From Sthenelais limicola (lineage: Eukaryota; Annelida; Polychaeta; Phyllodocida; Sigalionidae): a DNA stretch of 64,000 nucleotides. A program made the translations under genes and the position numbers. The DNA is taken from positions 111,910,582 through 111,974,581 of the forward strand of contig OW804097.1 of assembly GCA_942159475.1 (NCBI GenBank). The letters are read 5' to 3'. Shown here one piece after another: positions 55,215 to 64,000 of this stretch. Position 1 is the stretch's first letter; every line of letters starts with the position of its first letter. The notes below the pieces were generated by a model. That model was not told the origin of the DNA. It searched no databases and worked only from the letters and a program-made list of their open reading frames with translations.

Positions 55215-55830
55215 GCCTACTTAAAACTATACAATAAACATAGTATGGCTCAATTTATTTTGCTCTACCTCATGAGAGCTTGAAAGGAAATTCTTGGCCT
55301 CGTTGTCTCTGTTACCTCGGATGTTGATCATGTCACGGTGCTATAGTCCAGTTTCATTGATTCCTCACGACTCTGACAATCTAGACAGACTGGCTTTTTA
55401 TTTTATTTCATTTTGTCCTATATAGTTTTTCCTGTGTCACCCACAAGGGTTTCCATGATAAACAAACACGACGTATCTCTATAATCTCCATTTTCGCCCA
55501 GCTGAAGCGTCTTTGTAATTATGGCAACATGTTAGGGCGTCTGTCGTGGTGACGGAAGCCACAACGTCACGATTGGGTGGTGATGAAGGTCTTGACTGTC
55601 AGAAAACGACACGAGGTGGCTTGAGAAATAGCGCCTTCATAATAAACTGGTGCCTGTTTCATAAAATTAGGATATCAGATGGGTTTCATTTGGAAAAGCT
55701 TAGGTGCTGCAAATCTACGGAACGTGGACATGATTATCAATAAAAAGACCGCAACGGCGAAGCTGTGATGTTACTTTTCTGTTTAATATTTAAAAAAGAC
55801 AACATATGGTATAGCCTAATCTTATATATA
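55215..55830. other. single-copy-looking stretch
   Basis: A CpG-bearing patch near 55530-55590 contains TGACGGAAG and AACGTCACG, which recall CRE/ETS sites. Too weak to call. Confidence 0.35.
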
Positions 55831-56022
55831 CATTCTAGGTCCAGATGAGAATGGTATGTCCGTCTACTTCGATAATCAGTTTCTTGTCCTAGAACTCGGC
55901 GTTTTAATGGGAATATAATGATATTTTGCTGTCTTAATGGAATTATAATGGCACTTTGCGGTTTGAAGCGAGAGGCCTTCCCTTCGTTTTGAAGGGACTC
56001 TCTCAACTTTGGGCCTAGACTG
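55831..56022 (-). mobile_element. Fam-A1b MITE
   Basis: CATTCTAGGTCC to GGGCCTAGACTG. About 15 bp (AACCCTCAGATCAG) is missing near the left end. A1b-like junction TATGTCCGTCTACTTCG. Confidence 0.88.
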
Positions 56023-56321
56023 AACCAGAAATGAAGCTGAAACTTGTCGCTGAATGCATCGTGCGAAAGCTATCATGAGATACGGTGGGAACTTACCAGC
56101 CTGACACATTAATCTATCTTTTTTTCGTTGAGTATTTTAGTTAAGTCGTGATTTATTGTGTTAGTCTACCCACCATCCCATTGTCTTGACTGGGTTTTAA
56201 CCCATCGTTTGTCCTCCGCCCACACCCCATCCGCTACAGTTCACGAGTTGAACACATACACCCCGACATTGTGGTAACTATAGTAGATTCTAGAGTTAAA
56301 TGGAATAAAGCTCTCCACCCT

Positions 56322-56372
56322 CAGTCTAGGCCCAATGATAAGAGAGTCCCTTCAAACAAAGCAACAACCTCA
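56322..56372 (+). repeat. Fam-A1 left-end fragment
   Basis: CAGTCTAGGCCCAATGATAA and GAGAGTCCCTTCAAAC. The match ends abruptly where Fam-M begins. Confidence 0.78.
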
Positions 56373-56375
56373 TAT

Positions 56376-56460
56376 ATCTGGTTATTTTCATGCGTTGCCA
56401 TTTCACAAATATAAACTACGGAATAGAGCAATGATCTAGGTAAAGTTACAAGGGGAAGAG
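56376..56460 (-). repeat. Fam-M dispersed repeat
   Basis: TTTTCATGCGTTGCCATTTC, then ATAAACTACGGAATAGA and GGTAAAGTTACAA are the inverse of 33765-33850. Confidence 0.65.
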
Positions 56461-56654
56461 TTACAAAGGGAACTTTTATACCCACTTAAGATATTACATT
56501 CTTTAACAGAGATTAAACCCAAATCCGGATCCTGAAAATGAATCATATGAGAGAATGAATACATTTCTGACATGTGTGCGTATTTAATATGAATCAAGGG
56601 AGTTTGATAAGGTCTTTTTAACATACAAAATGACCCCCCAAAAAATATGCTGAA

Positions 56655-56853
56655 CTAAAGTGGAATGATGGAAAAGATGAGGTCTTATAAATGTTTATGG
56701 AATCATGTAAAACATGGCTATTTACATGAGAGCACTGTTCACTATTCCATCCTGAACATTCTTACTATAGCTTTTACACTGACCTACAATACCCATAGGC
56801 CATAATTCCAGCCGAATCAGGATTCAAGATGACAGACATGCAAATCCCCTATT
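56655..56853 (-). mobile_element. Fam-D, left part missing
   Basis: GAATGATGGAAAAGATGAGG, CAGACATGCAAATCCCCTAT. The ATAATTCCAGCCGAATCAGG block matches other copies. The AATAGGGGACTTGC left end is absent. Confidence 0.72.
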
Positions 56854-57017
56854 TTGGCACTTCTTTACCGCGACCTCACGCGGGCAGCACACAGTACTAA
56901 CTCTACCGCCCCCAGTGAGCGCCTAATGAACTAATGATGAGTACGACCAGTCACATGACCGAGTCACATGACCGTACAGGTTTTCCTTATGGTGCCTCTT
57001 GTCTGTACGGTAATTTA

Positions 57018-57536
57018 TCAGGGTGGGGTTTCATAAAAAAAAACATCGTAGACCTAACATTTACGAACAGTCTTTAAGACTGGTCTTAAGAAGCAACTTA
57101 TTATAAACGATAACCTTTATTAAATTGTTTATTACACTCTGAAGAGGTTATTGAACTTATAAAATGATATATGTTATATTTATTTTAACATTCCCTCCCT
57201 AATAAGAGTGAGTCAGATTGGTTGCTTTACACCCTTATCAAAACATTGAAGGTTATATCAAGGGCTGGAGAGCTGATAGGGAGGCAGTTTATCAGCTTAT
57301 CCAGGGAATAGAGATAGAGAAGACGGGAGAGAGAGACAGAGAAAAAGAGACAGAAACAGGTGTCGATTAAAAATATAATATTGGTTGTTATACCGTTGAA
57401 ATACTCAAGCACAATATATTATAAGAACTTGTCTGATGTCTTATCGTATATCCTAAGATACATCGCACAACAAGTCTTATATCGTACTGTATATCATATT
57501 ACTTCCTCTAATATTTTATGAAACACCTCCCCCATC
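57018..57536 (+). mobile_element. Fam-O element containing SINE-F
   Basis: GGTGGGGTTTCATAAAA at the left and TTTTATGAAACACCTCCCCC at the right are inverted ends. Inside, CTTTAAGACTGGTCTTAAG is a palindrome and GTACTGTATATC-type A+T-rich DNA follows. A SINE-F copy occupies ~57206-57360. Confidence 0.65.
57206..57360 (-). mobile_element. SINE-F, 5' truncated, inside Fam-O
   Basis: Read on the minus strand: TCTC-rich tract, TATTCCCTGGATAAGC, GATAAGGGTGTAAAGCAACC, ending GACTCACTCT. The GGTCCTGGGTAAGACC head is missing. Target duplication not resolved. Confidence 0.82.
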
Positions 57537-58051
57537 TCTATGTATCGGGTTAGAGATGGTCTTTGAGCTTCCGATGTACACACAGTGGAAGACCCAAGTC
57601 CCTCCAGTAATTATGCACCCAGGGGAGGGATGAAATTAGTAAAGATCACAAAACCAACGCCATTTTTTCGCCAGGTGACCTTTTTGCCATCGGGAACATA
57701 AAACTATTGTGCAATTTCTCACCCAGCATGTAGTTAATAATTTATACAGTGTGGTTAAAAGAAAACCTGTATAATTGTGTTTGTAGGTTACAATATAAAA
57801 TGATAAATGTGTTAGGGATATAGTAATTCAGAATAGAGAAGCTATTATTATAAAACATAAAATATTAACATGGTAATCAGCACTGCAGGAGGTTCTTTAA
57901 GGCATATTCGAGGATAATGATTTTTTTTCTGCGATGAAAATCATTTTTCCTCTGACATTGTATTATACCTGTCACACACAGACGTGGAGAAAAAATCTGG
58001 AAATTATTAAATCCCAATGATTTGAGATAAGAACTAGACTATGACTGCTGT
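57537..58051. other. single-copy-looking stretch
   Basis: Nothing recognised. Confidence 0.35.
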
Positions 58052-58236
58052 CACTCTAGGTCCAAACCCTCAGATCAGATAAGAATGGTATGTCAGCCTG
58101 CTTCGCCAATCGGTCTCCTCGCCTAAGACTCGGCGTTTTAATGGGAATATAATGACATTTTGCCGTCTTAATGCTGTTTGAGGCGAGAGGCTTTCCCTTC
58201 ATTTGAAGGGACTCTCCCATCTTTGGGCCTAGACTG
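58052..58236 (-). mobile_element. Fam-A1b MITE with target duplication
   Basis: CACTCTAGGTCC to GGGCCTAGACTG, flanked by CTGT at 58048-58051 and 58237-58240. About 20 bp shorter inside than most A1b copies. Confidence 0.93.
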
Positions 58237-58680
58237 CTGTTTTCTTACAAGTTCAACAAGTACCTATTTGAGAATTTACCACAAATAATTAACTTTCTGG
58301 ACGAAATCTGAGACAACGCCTGGACACATTTTTTATGAGGACAGTCGTGTTTAAGCTTTCCACTTGATTTATCCTCAGCAAGTCTTTCCTCTGAAAAAAA
58401 AAATCCACAAAAACCAAAACTATTGTGAGTTCCCTGCGGGTTGTCCCGCAATATGTGTTCTGTTGTTTCATTTTTGTGTCAGAAATCAAAGAGGGGTCGA
58501 CAAGACTTCATCTAAATATTATTTCTTGTGGAACATAAGTCATAGAGATAATTTGCAAGTATAGAATAATATGTTGAAGGCGTGTGTTTGTGGTGAAGTG
58601 GGCCATTGGACATCTATGTTAGTATGTATGAACTTTGTCACAACATAGGATGAACATTACTCACACACATTTCTGACGTT
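58237..58680. other. single-copy-looking stretch
   Basis: Overlapping short frames on both strands around 58245-58564. None credible. Confidence 0.35.
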
Positions 58681-58874
58681 AAGACTAGGCTCAGAGTTGA
58701 GGGAGTCCCTCTAAACTGAGGGAAAGTTTCTCGCTCGAAACAGCAAAATGCCATTGTGCCATTATAATCCAATTAGGACGCCTACTCCAAGGGTAGGAAA
58801 GCCATTAGCGTAGTAGGCGTCCAATCACTGACATTCCATTCTTATCTGATCTGAGAGGTTGTGAGCCTAGACTG
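58681..58874 (+). mobile_element. Fam-A2 MITE with target duplication
   Basis: AAGACTAGGCTC to GAGCCTAGACTG, flanked by CGTT at 58677-58680 and 58875-58878. Perfect 11-bp internal hairpin: GGACGCCTACT (58776-58786) and AGTAGGCGTCC (58812-58822). Confidence 0.92.
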
Positions 58875-59895
58875 CGTTATCGTGGCTCACAATACAGTTT
58901 CCTATCCCTTTTTTAAATCAATTTATTAACTAATAAGGTTTCTGCTTATAACAATTCGTTCATAATTGAAATCCTTGATGATTTCTATTTCTAAAGTTAC
59001 AAATAATGTTTGGAGCGGAAAAAATGGTTTACTTCCCATTTTATTCGCACATTCCAACCATATTTTGTCAAAATTATTTACTTGTAATTAATTATTTTAT
59101 TGAAAAAACTTTCTTTTTAAAATTCCTTGTATTTCGTCCACGATCGACCTTCTTGTATGTGTATGTTCCGTTACTTTCTGTCGTCAATCCAGTAAAGTGT
59201 ATATATCGTATATATAAGTATGGTGTTTGCAAACTGATTTGATATATAAGATCCAAATTAATCATAATGAATAGGCCCATCTTTCTCATACTATATTGCA
59301 TATCATATAAACCAAGTTGACCCCCGTCGAACGACCGAGGGGTCAATTTTCGGCAGTCGAAAACAGACCCCCACAGTTGAATACTGAAGCCCTGCCCTCT
59401 CTCCATCTCTCTCTCTCCCTCTCTCCCCCTCTCCCCCTCTCCTCCACTAGATAATCCTCCCCTGTATATAGTGTCCATATTCGATAGGATACCATTAGTA
59501 AATGAAAAAATGTATACATGTATAAGTTCAGTGAGAATTTAAACCTCTTGGAAGGATGCATGGGCCGATTATTGATGACATTGAGGAAAATGTGGTGGTA
59601 AGTTATAACGAAAAGAATGGGTCACTTTCTGATAGGCACATACTTTTCTATCATCAATATAATTGACCCTGGGCTTTTAAAACAAGTGCACTGTAGTTAA
59701 TAGGGCACTTAGTACAAGTTCAAGGCCGGAGCCGTCAGAGGTCGCCTCGACACTTGCTGTCACTGACCTGGCACCTTTCTTTCCACAACTTATAAAAACC
59801 TTGTCTGAAAAATGTCAAGAACTTAAAGGCGTTATATAGAGGACTCTATGTCACTGTCATCCCTGTGTCAGCGGGATTGATTACTGAACGATACC
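58875..59895. other. single-copy-looking stretch with TC tract
   Basis: A TC/CCCCTC low-complexity tract lies at 59395-59447. The arginine/glutamate-rich minus-strand frames over it are artefacts. No gene. Confidence 0.4.
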
Positions 59896-59950
59896 TAGCC
59901 TAGGCTCAGAGTTGAGAGATTATAATTGCCATTATATTCACCGCAAATTC
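59896..59950 (+). repeat. Fam-A2 fragment, rearranged
   Basis: CCTAGGCTCAGAGTTGAGAG joins directly to ATTATAATTGCCATTATATT, skipping ~60 bp. Lies ~50 bp before another A2 copy. Confidence 0.7.
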
Positions 59951-59998
59951 ACTCTTACCGTATACTAAAAGATACTAAAAGATACCCCCCCCCCCAAT

Positions 59999-60230
59999 CT
60001 CTAGAGGCTCAGAGTTGAGAGACTCCCTTCAAACTAAGGAAGACCAAAAAAACCCCCCAAAATAACAAAACTAAGGAAGACCTTTTACTTCTAACAAACT
60101 GCAAACTGAGAGAAAGTCTCTCACTCCAAACCACAATACCAATATATAATCTCACTAAGACGCCTACTCCAGGGCCGGGAAAGCCATTAACGTAGTAGGA
60201 GCCCAATCACTGACATACCACGCTTGATTT
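59999..60230 (+). mobile_element. Fam-A2 MITE with internal duplication, right end missing
   Basis: CTCTAGAGGCTCAGAGTTGA start. AACTAAGGAAGACC occurs twice (~60033 and ~60070), separated by an A/C-rich filler. It continues to CACTGACATACCACGC, where the match ends. Confidence 0.8.
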
Positions 60231-60333
60231 AACACATCACAAATATACAAAGGCAGTATGAGTAACAGAACACTATGACAATCGCATAATTATATAGCAA
60301 ATCCATTTAAAAAATCAAATATTGATGCTAGAA

Positions 60334-60538
60334 CAGTCTAGGCCCAAAGTTGAGAAAGTCCCTTCGAGCGAAGGGAAAGTCGCTCGAAGCAAACCGCAAA
60401 GTACCATTATAATTCCATTAAGACCGCAAAATGTCATTATATTCCCATTAAAACGCCGAGTTCTAGGCAGGAATACCAATTCGCGAAGTAGGCTGACATA
60501 CCATTCTTATCTGACCCTGAGGGTTTGGACCTAGAGTG
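60334..60538 (+). mobile_element. Fam-A1b MITE with target duplication
   Basis: CAGTCTAGGCCC to GGACCTAGAGTG, flanked by AGAA at 60330-60333 and 60539-60542. Full-length. Confidence 0.93.
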
Positions 60539-60820
60539 AGAACACTCCTGCCAATAGGAAGTAAAAGGCAGTTTTACCATTCTTAACATTTTATAGTTAC
60601 ATAATACTCTCATTACTCTTTTAATAGCTTTTAAACAAGTGTTATAGAATAATAATTTTTTTTCAGTATTTCACTAGGCTCTTAACATATTATAATTATA
60701 TTCAATAGCATTTTTAAAACAGAAGGTGTTCTCAGGTCATGGAATCATTATATTTGTTTCAGAAGTTGAGAAGGCCCTAATCTAACCTTTTTTCCCTTGA
60801 AATATGGAGACCTTCTGAAT

Positions 60821-61025
60821 ACGGTCCAGGCCCAAACCCTCATATCAGATAAGAATCATATATCAGTGATTGGACGCCTACTTCGCTAATAGTTATCTAC
60901 ATAATCTATATAATAGTAATCGTTATATCCTATTGGGATTATAATGACATTTTGTGGTCTTAATGGATTATGTTAAAGGCTTTCCCTCCGTTTGAAGGGG
61001 CTCTCTCATCTTTGGTCATAGACTG
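60821..61025 (-). mobile_element. Fam-A1a MITE, rearranged middle
   Basis: ACGGTCCAGGCCC to TTTGGTCATAGACTG. An A+T-rich filler (ATAGTTATCTACATAATCTA...) replaces the usual CTAGGACTAGGCG block. Confidence 0.8.
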
Positions 61026-61774
61026 GATATTTCTATACCCGTTTGAAACATCACTTGAGTGGGTAAGGGGGAAACGCCGTCAGCATAATTTTTGATCTGA
61101 GATTAATCTCTATTATATTGGTTGTATTTGTTCATGTTTTCTGTCTAATACATATGTGCCAGCATATGCCATGCACCACCGATACCACACACAAACTATA
61201 TTCATCAGATGTCATGTCAGCCATTTTTTTTCGCCTTTGTAAGTGTTGAATATGGCCCTTCTCACTTCTTTCCACATCCTTGAATTAATGATATATGTAT
61301 TATCGACTGGGGATAATACCATTCCAGTTCATCATACATTCCTCTTGCATGTCAATCTCTGGGGGTTGGGCGGGGGTGGGGGGATGGGGGGGATGCAGTT
61401 GCATCTGGATTGAAGTGGTTCTGTGGTGGGAGGGGGTAGTGTATCCTCCCTCCTGTACTCTTTCACAAACCTTTTTGCGCAACATGTATGAGTGAAAATA
61501 TCTATTTATATAAAAGCCATAGATATATTTTTCTTTATTCATTTTGGCCAAAGAATGTATTCCATTATCAATAAAAAAATAGCATAACCGTAGGTGGTTA
61601 CCTTCTAAGTGCAAACTGTTCCATCACTATTATATAAATTCGTTCAACTTACATGCATATATACATAGACCCATAACATACATAAAAATATGAAAACAAG
61701 AAAATAGACGTGTGTACGTTTCCATCAATTGAGCACCTCAATAGCTAATCCATTTACCCCTCCCTCCCAATTAT
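61026..61774. other. single-copy-looking stretch with G-rich tract
   Basis: Contains the G-run cluster at 61361-61393, listed separately. No repeat match. Confidence 0.4.
61361..61393 (+). other. strong potential G-quadruplex
   Basis: G-runs of 5, 3, 5, 6 and 7 separated by one or two bases. This satisfies the standard G3+N1-7 pattern with very short loops. Confidence 0.7.
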
Positions 61775-62122
61775 TGTGATGTGTTACAGAAAAAATGAGC
61801 CATAATAGAAATGGCAAAACTAAAAGTGTTTAATTTACAAGATCTCTTTGTATGAATGATTTCATTTTGGGGCTTGATCGACCCCCTTCGTCGTCTGAAT
61901 ATAAAATTATGTGTATCGTATCGAATATTCAATAGCCTGACCTTAGAAACGCATGGATATATTAATTACCCTGTCTTGAATTTGGTATACGGCAGGTATT
62001 TATATCACTTAGGGCGTTATATAGCTTAGAAATGAGAATATTCCTACAGATAGATCATGTGAATAACACACTTTGAAAAATATCAACTTACAACTTGTGA
62101 TTCATTCTCCTGGAACACATAT
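61775..62122 (-). mobile_element. Fam-C element
   Basis: GTGATGTGTTACAGAAAAAA to TGATTCATTCTCCTGGAACA. About 350 bp, moderately diverged. Confidence 0.83.
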
Positions 62123-62456
62123 ACGTCTGGGTAACCATGGGGGTCTCAGCAGCACTTCTTGTCCATGCTTTGCCTAATTAAGCCCCAATTATACCCTCTC
62201 CTCTAGTTATATGCCATACACCCAAGCCTTCTAGTCACAACACACCCCTGCACTCAAATCTGGAGAAAAACCCTCTGTAAATATTTGTAGCTACCCATTG
62301 GGAAGGACCTGATTATTTTACTCGGAGTGGGGCAGGTTTTCTTTTCATTGTTTTTGTATTTCTTCATTTGTTACGGCGATAAGGACAGGGAACTTTATAA
62401 TAGCTGAGGCCACCCATGGGGTGGTATAGATGGAAAGGTCAACATTCTGGTAAGTT
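62123..62456. other. single-copy-looking stretch
   Basis: Nothing recognised. Confidence 0.35.
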
Positions 62457-62692
62457 GGTGAGGGCTTCACAAAAATGTACAATCGGCAGCTCTACACATT
62501 TAGTCAAATTTAATAAATTAGATTAAAAACGGTAAATAATTGAGATATAGCAAAATATTTTGGTATTGTGGTGATTGACAAGGTCTGTTAGATATGTTAA
62601 ACTGTATTCTGAAGCCCATTTTCGTCTTAAATTTGGGTTATTTGAGAGGATTGGTGAAGGCAAATTGTACATTTTGAGAAGACCTGACCAAA
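62457..62692 (+). mobile_element. Fam-B MITE, ends worn
   Basis: GTGAGGGCTTCACAAAAATG at the left, ACATTTTGAGAAGACCTGACC at the right. Body conserved (GAGAGGATTGGTGAAGG). Confidence 0.83.
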
Positions 62693-62808
62693 ATAGGCAC
62701 CTCTTTCTTAATGTGATGTCGTAGGATGTAAATGTTTCCTTATTATCTTCCCTCAAATTTGACACATGGCAAGCACTGAAAACCTTGTATACATCATTAC
62801 ATGCCTTT

Positions 62809-62972
62809 CAGTCTGGGCCCAGAGTCTATCAGATTCCTTAAAACTCAGAGAATCAAACGGAAAAATCCCATTAGAATCCCATTAGGATGGTAGAGTGGTG
62901 GGCCAATTGCAGGCCGGGAAAGCCATTGATATACCGATCTTATCTCATCTGATCGGCTCTGAGCTTAGACTG
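62809..62972 (+). mobile_element. Fam-A2 MITE, diverged
   Basis: CAGTCTGGGCCC to GAGCTTAGACTG, flanked by CCTTT on both sides (five bases, or CTTT plus one extra C). The middle is strongly altered and the hairpin arms are lost. Confidence 0.83.
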
Positions 62973-63988
62973 CCTTTGAATAAGGATTAATGACCGACAT
63001 TGAAGAGCTGCTAGTGCATGGTTTGGTGTATAATCCCGTGGCGAAATAGAAGGATTATGCACTTGTATAGTGCACCAGCATGCCCGAAATGGAGGTTATT
63101 AACCATTTTAGGCTCTGCCTAAGGTGGTTATAGCCCCAAGACCTTGTGTGGTAGCAACTAATAGATAGTTATTCAGTATCTAGATGCTGTCATGTGACGA
63201 ACTTTATTAATCAATCAATTAATTAATTAATTAGAAGATGGTTACTGACATCTCGATGGTATGATCTCTCTCTAGGCTAGATTGCTGTTGTGGTAGACTT
63301 TATTAATTAATTAGATCAGATAAGTGCAAACCAGCGTCAGGTAGAAGAGCCTGGTGTGTCCCGTGGGCTCTGGTCCTGACAAATAGCTAAGTCATGCTGT
63401 ATAAATATGTTGAATCACACAGACATGCAGTAAATGAATCGCAATTAACGGTTGTTTAATGGGAATATTCAAAGAAATTATTCTTGATTTTATTGTTTAA
63501 AAGTGTTCAGCTGTAGTGAATACTTTGGACGGGGTTCAATAAGCCCCGGGATGTTTTCTATTTTTATCACGATTTGTAAATAAAAATATATGAAAAATAT
63601 AAAAATATTGAAGTCAATGCCAAAACCGAACTTTCAATTTTGTCTGTTGGCAATGATATAGAAGTAGAAGTCTGGGAGAGCTGTAGTGAGTCAATGGACT
63701 TATAACTTTATAAACAAAATGAAATTAATGGCGTCTGCTGCGTTGGCGGCAAGAAATAATTGCTTCAAATGTTTTTTCGGTATTGAATATCACAAGACTG
63801 ACAAGGTTATGATTTTCTTCAATTTGAGGTACAGCTGGTGAATTTGATGTTGACGTATCTATCGATAGATTCCCTTTTCTGTAAATAAGAAAATAGAAAA
63901 AAGAGATCATTATCTGGCGTAATACATTAGTGTATTATACTTCGATAACCTTCCTGGTGAACCCATATTATGTGGGCAATCGCATAAA
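62973..63988. other. single-copy-looking stretch with hairpin and TTAA repeats
   Basis: GGTTATTAACCATTTTAGG (63094-63112) pairs imperfectly with CCTAAGGTGGTTATAGCC (~63118-63135). (AATT)n runs lie at ~63205-63233 and ~63300-63314. No gene. Confidence 0.4.
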
Positions 63989-64000
63989 CAGACTAGGCCC
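63989..64000 (+). mobile_element. Fam-A1 left end, cut by window end
   Basis: The last 12 bases, CAGACTAGGCCC, match the Fam-A left terminus with one mismatch. Probably another copy continuing outside. Confidence 0.5.

Noticed and set aside
55530..55590. CRE/ETS-like motifs in a CpG-bearing patch
   Set aside because: Single imperfect motifs without clustering comparable to the 21.9-22.2 kb region.
59092..59478. 128-codon minus-strand frame rich in R/E/G
   Set aside because: Its distinctive part is the translation of the TC low-complexity tract at 59395-59447.
1..64000. CRISPR array or satellite array
   Set aside because: The many Fam-A and Fam-B copies are dispersed, in both orientations, with own target duplications. 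They are not regularly spaced repeats.
1..64000. Bacterial-style operons, ribosome binding sites and terminators
   Set aside because: The window is eukaryotic (MITEs, SINE, splice-site signals). Such features do not apply.

Overview
This is eukaryotic nuclear DNA: A+T-rich, with no gene that I recognise and no operon-like layout. It is packed with short non-autonomous transposable elements. I compared the window with itself by eye, with no database, and found about 14 families of small repeats plus one SINE-like family. They form over 110 copies and fragments and cover roughly 35-40% of the sequence (my estimate). No open frame looks like a real protein. The longest ATG-started one has 155 codons, which chance explains in DNA this A+T-rich. 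I saw no transposase, reverse transcriptase, gag or integrase, no rRNA, no credible tRNA and no CRISPR. The window is best read as intergenic or intronic DNA of an animal. The 3' end of the SINE-like family (GGCGTAAA...CTCACTCACTC) resembles, from memory, SINE tails common in molluscs and other lophotrochozoans. A marine invertebrate such as a mollusc is therefore my guess, not a demonstrated fact.

Repeat families (labels are mine). Fam-A: about 45 copies of 150-215 bp, ends CAGTCTAGG / CACTCTAGG, clear 4-bp target duplications at six copies, subfamilies A1a, A1b and A2. Fam-B: about 19 copies of ~240 bp, ends TGGGTCAGATTTTC, TA target. Fam-C: 9 copies of ~220-430 bp, ends GTGATGTGTTACAG. Fam-D: ~350 bp, ends AATAGGGGACTTGC. 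Fam-E: ~370 bp, ends TTAAAGCTGCACTCTCAG. SINE-F: ~180-190 bp with 8-15 bp target duplications. Fam-G: ends GGGGCCTGTTGT. Fam-H: 120-140 bp, ends CAGTCAGGTYCAGA. Fam-I: 380 bp with ~70-bp inverted ends. Fam-J: 95-bp palindrome. Fam-L: ends TACTSTAAACGTATT. Fam-M: dispersed ~80-bp repeat. Fam-N: ~115 bp, ends GGGCCTWGTCMACTAAGCC. Fam-O: ends GGTTTCATAAAA. For these families '+' or '-' is an orientation I defined, not a coding strand.

Layout. 1-9.3 kb is dense in A, C, E, G, H and J. 9.3-12 kb is mostly single-copy-looking and includes a strong 40-bp hairpin. 12-17.8 kb is rich in B and D, with one Fam-I. 18.9-19.9 kb holds a local tandem duplication with pyrimidine tracts. 21.9-22.2 kb holds five CACGTG motifs and a 40-bp tandem repeat carrying CCAAT and GC boxes, a candidate promoter. 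22.3-28 kb is mostly unique. 28.45-28.52 kb has a nuclear-receptor-type direct repeat beside GTCACGTGAC. 28-64 kb alternates repeats with unique stretches of 0.5-1.5 kb. At 42.19 kb a 19-base pyrimidine tract ends in TAG joined directly to GTAAGT, the form of a recursive-splicing site.

Nested insertions give a partial order. SINE-F lies inside Fam-D, Fam-A2 and Fam-O copies. Fam-B lies inside Fam-G, and Fam-L inside Fam-C. The most interesting signals are the 4-bp-target Fam-A/Fam-H group, Fam-A copies flanked by ~55-bp direct repeats or tandemly duplicated, the SINE with clean target duplications, the back-to-back Fam-B chimera, the promoter-like E-box/CCAAT cluster, and the recursive splice site. 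I did not find an undescribed multi-gene system.
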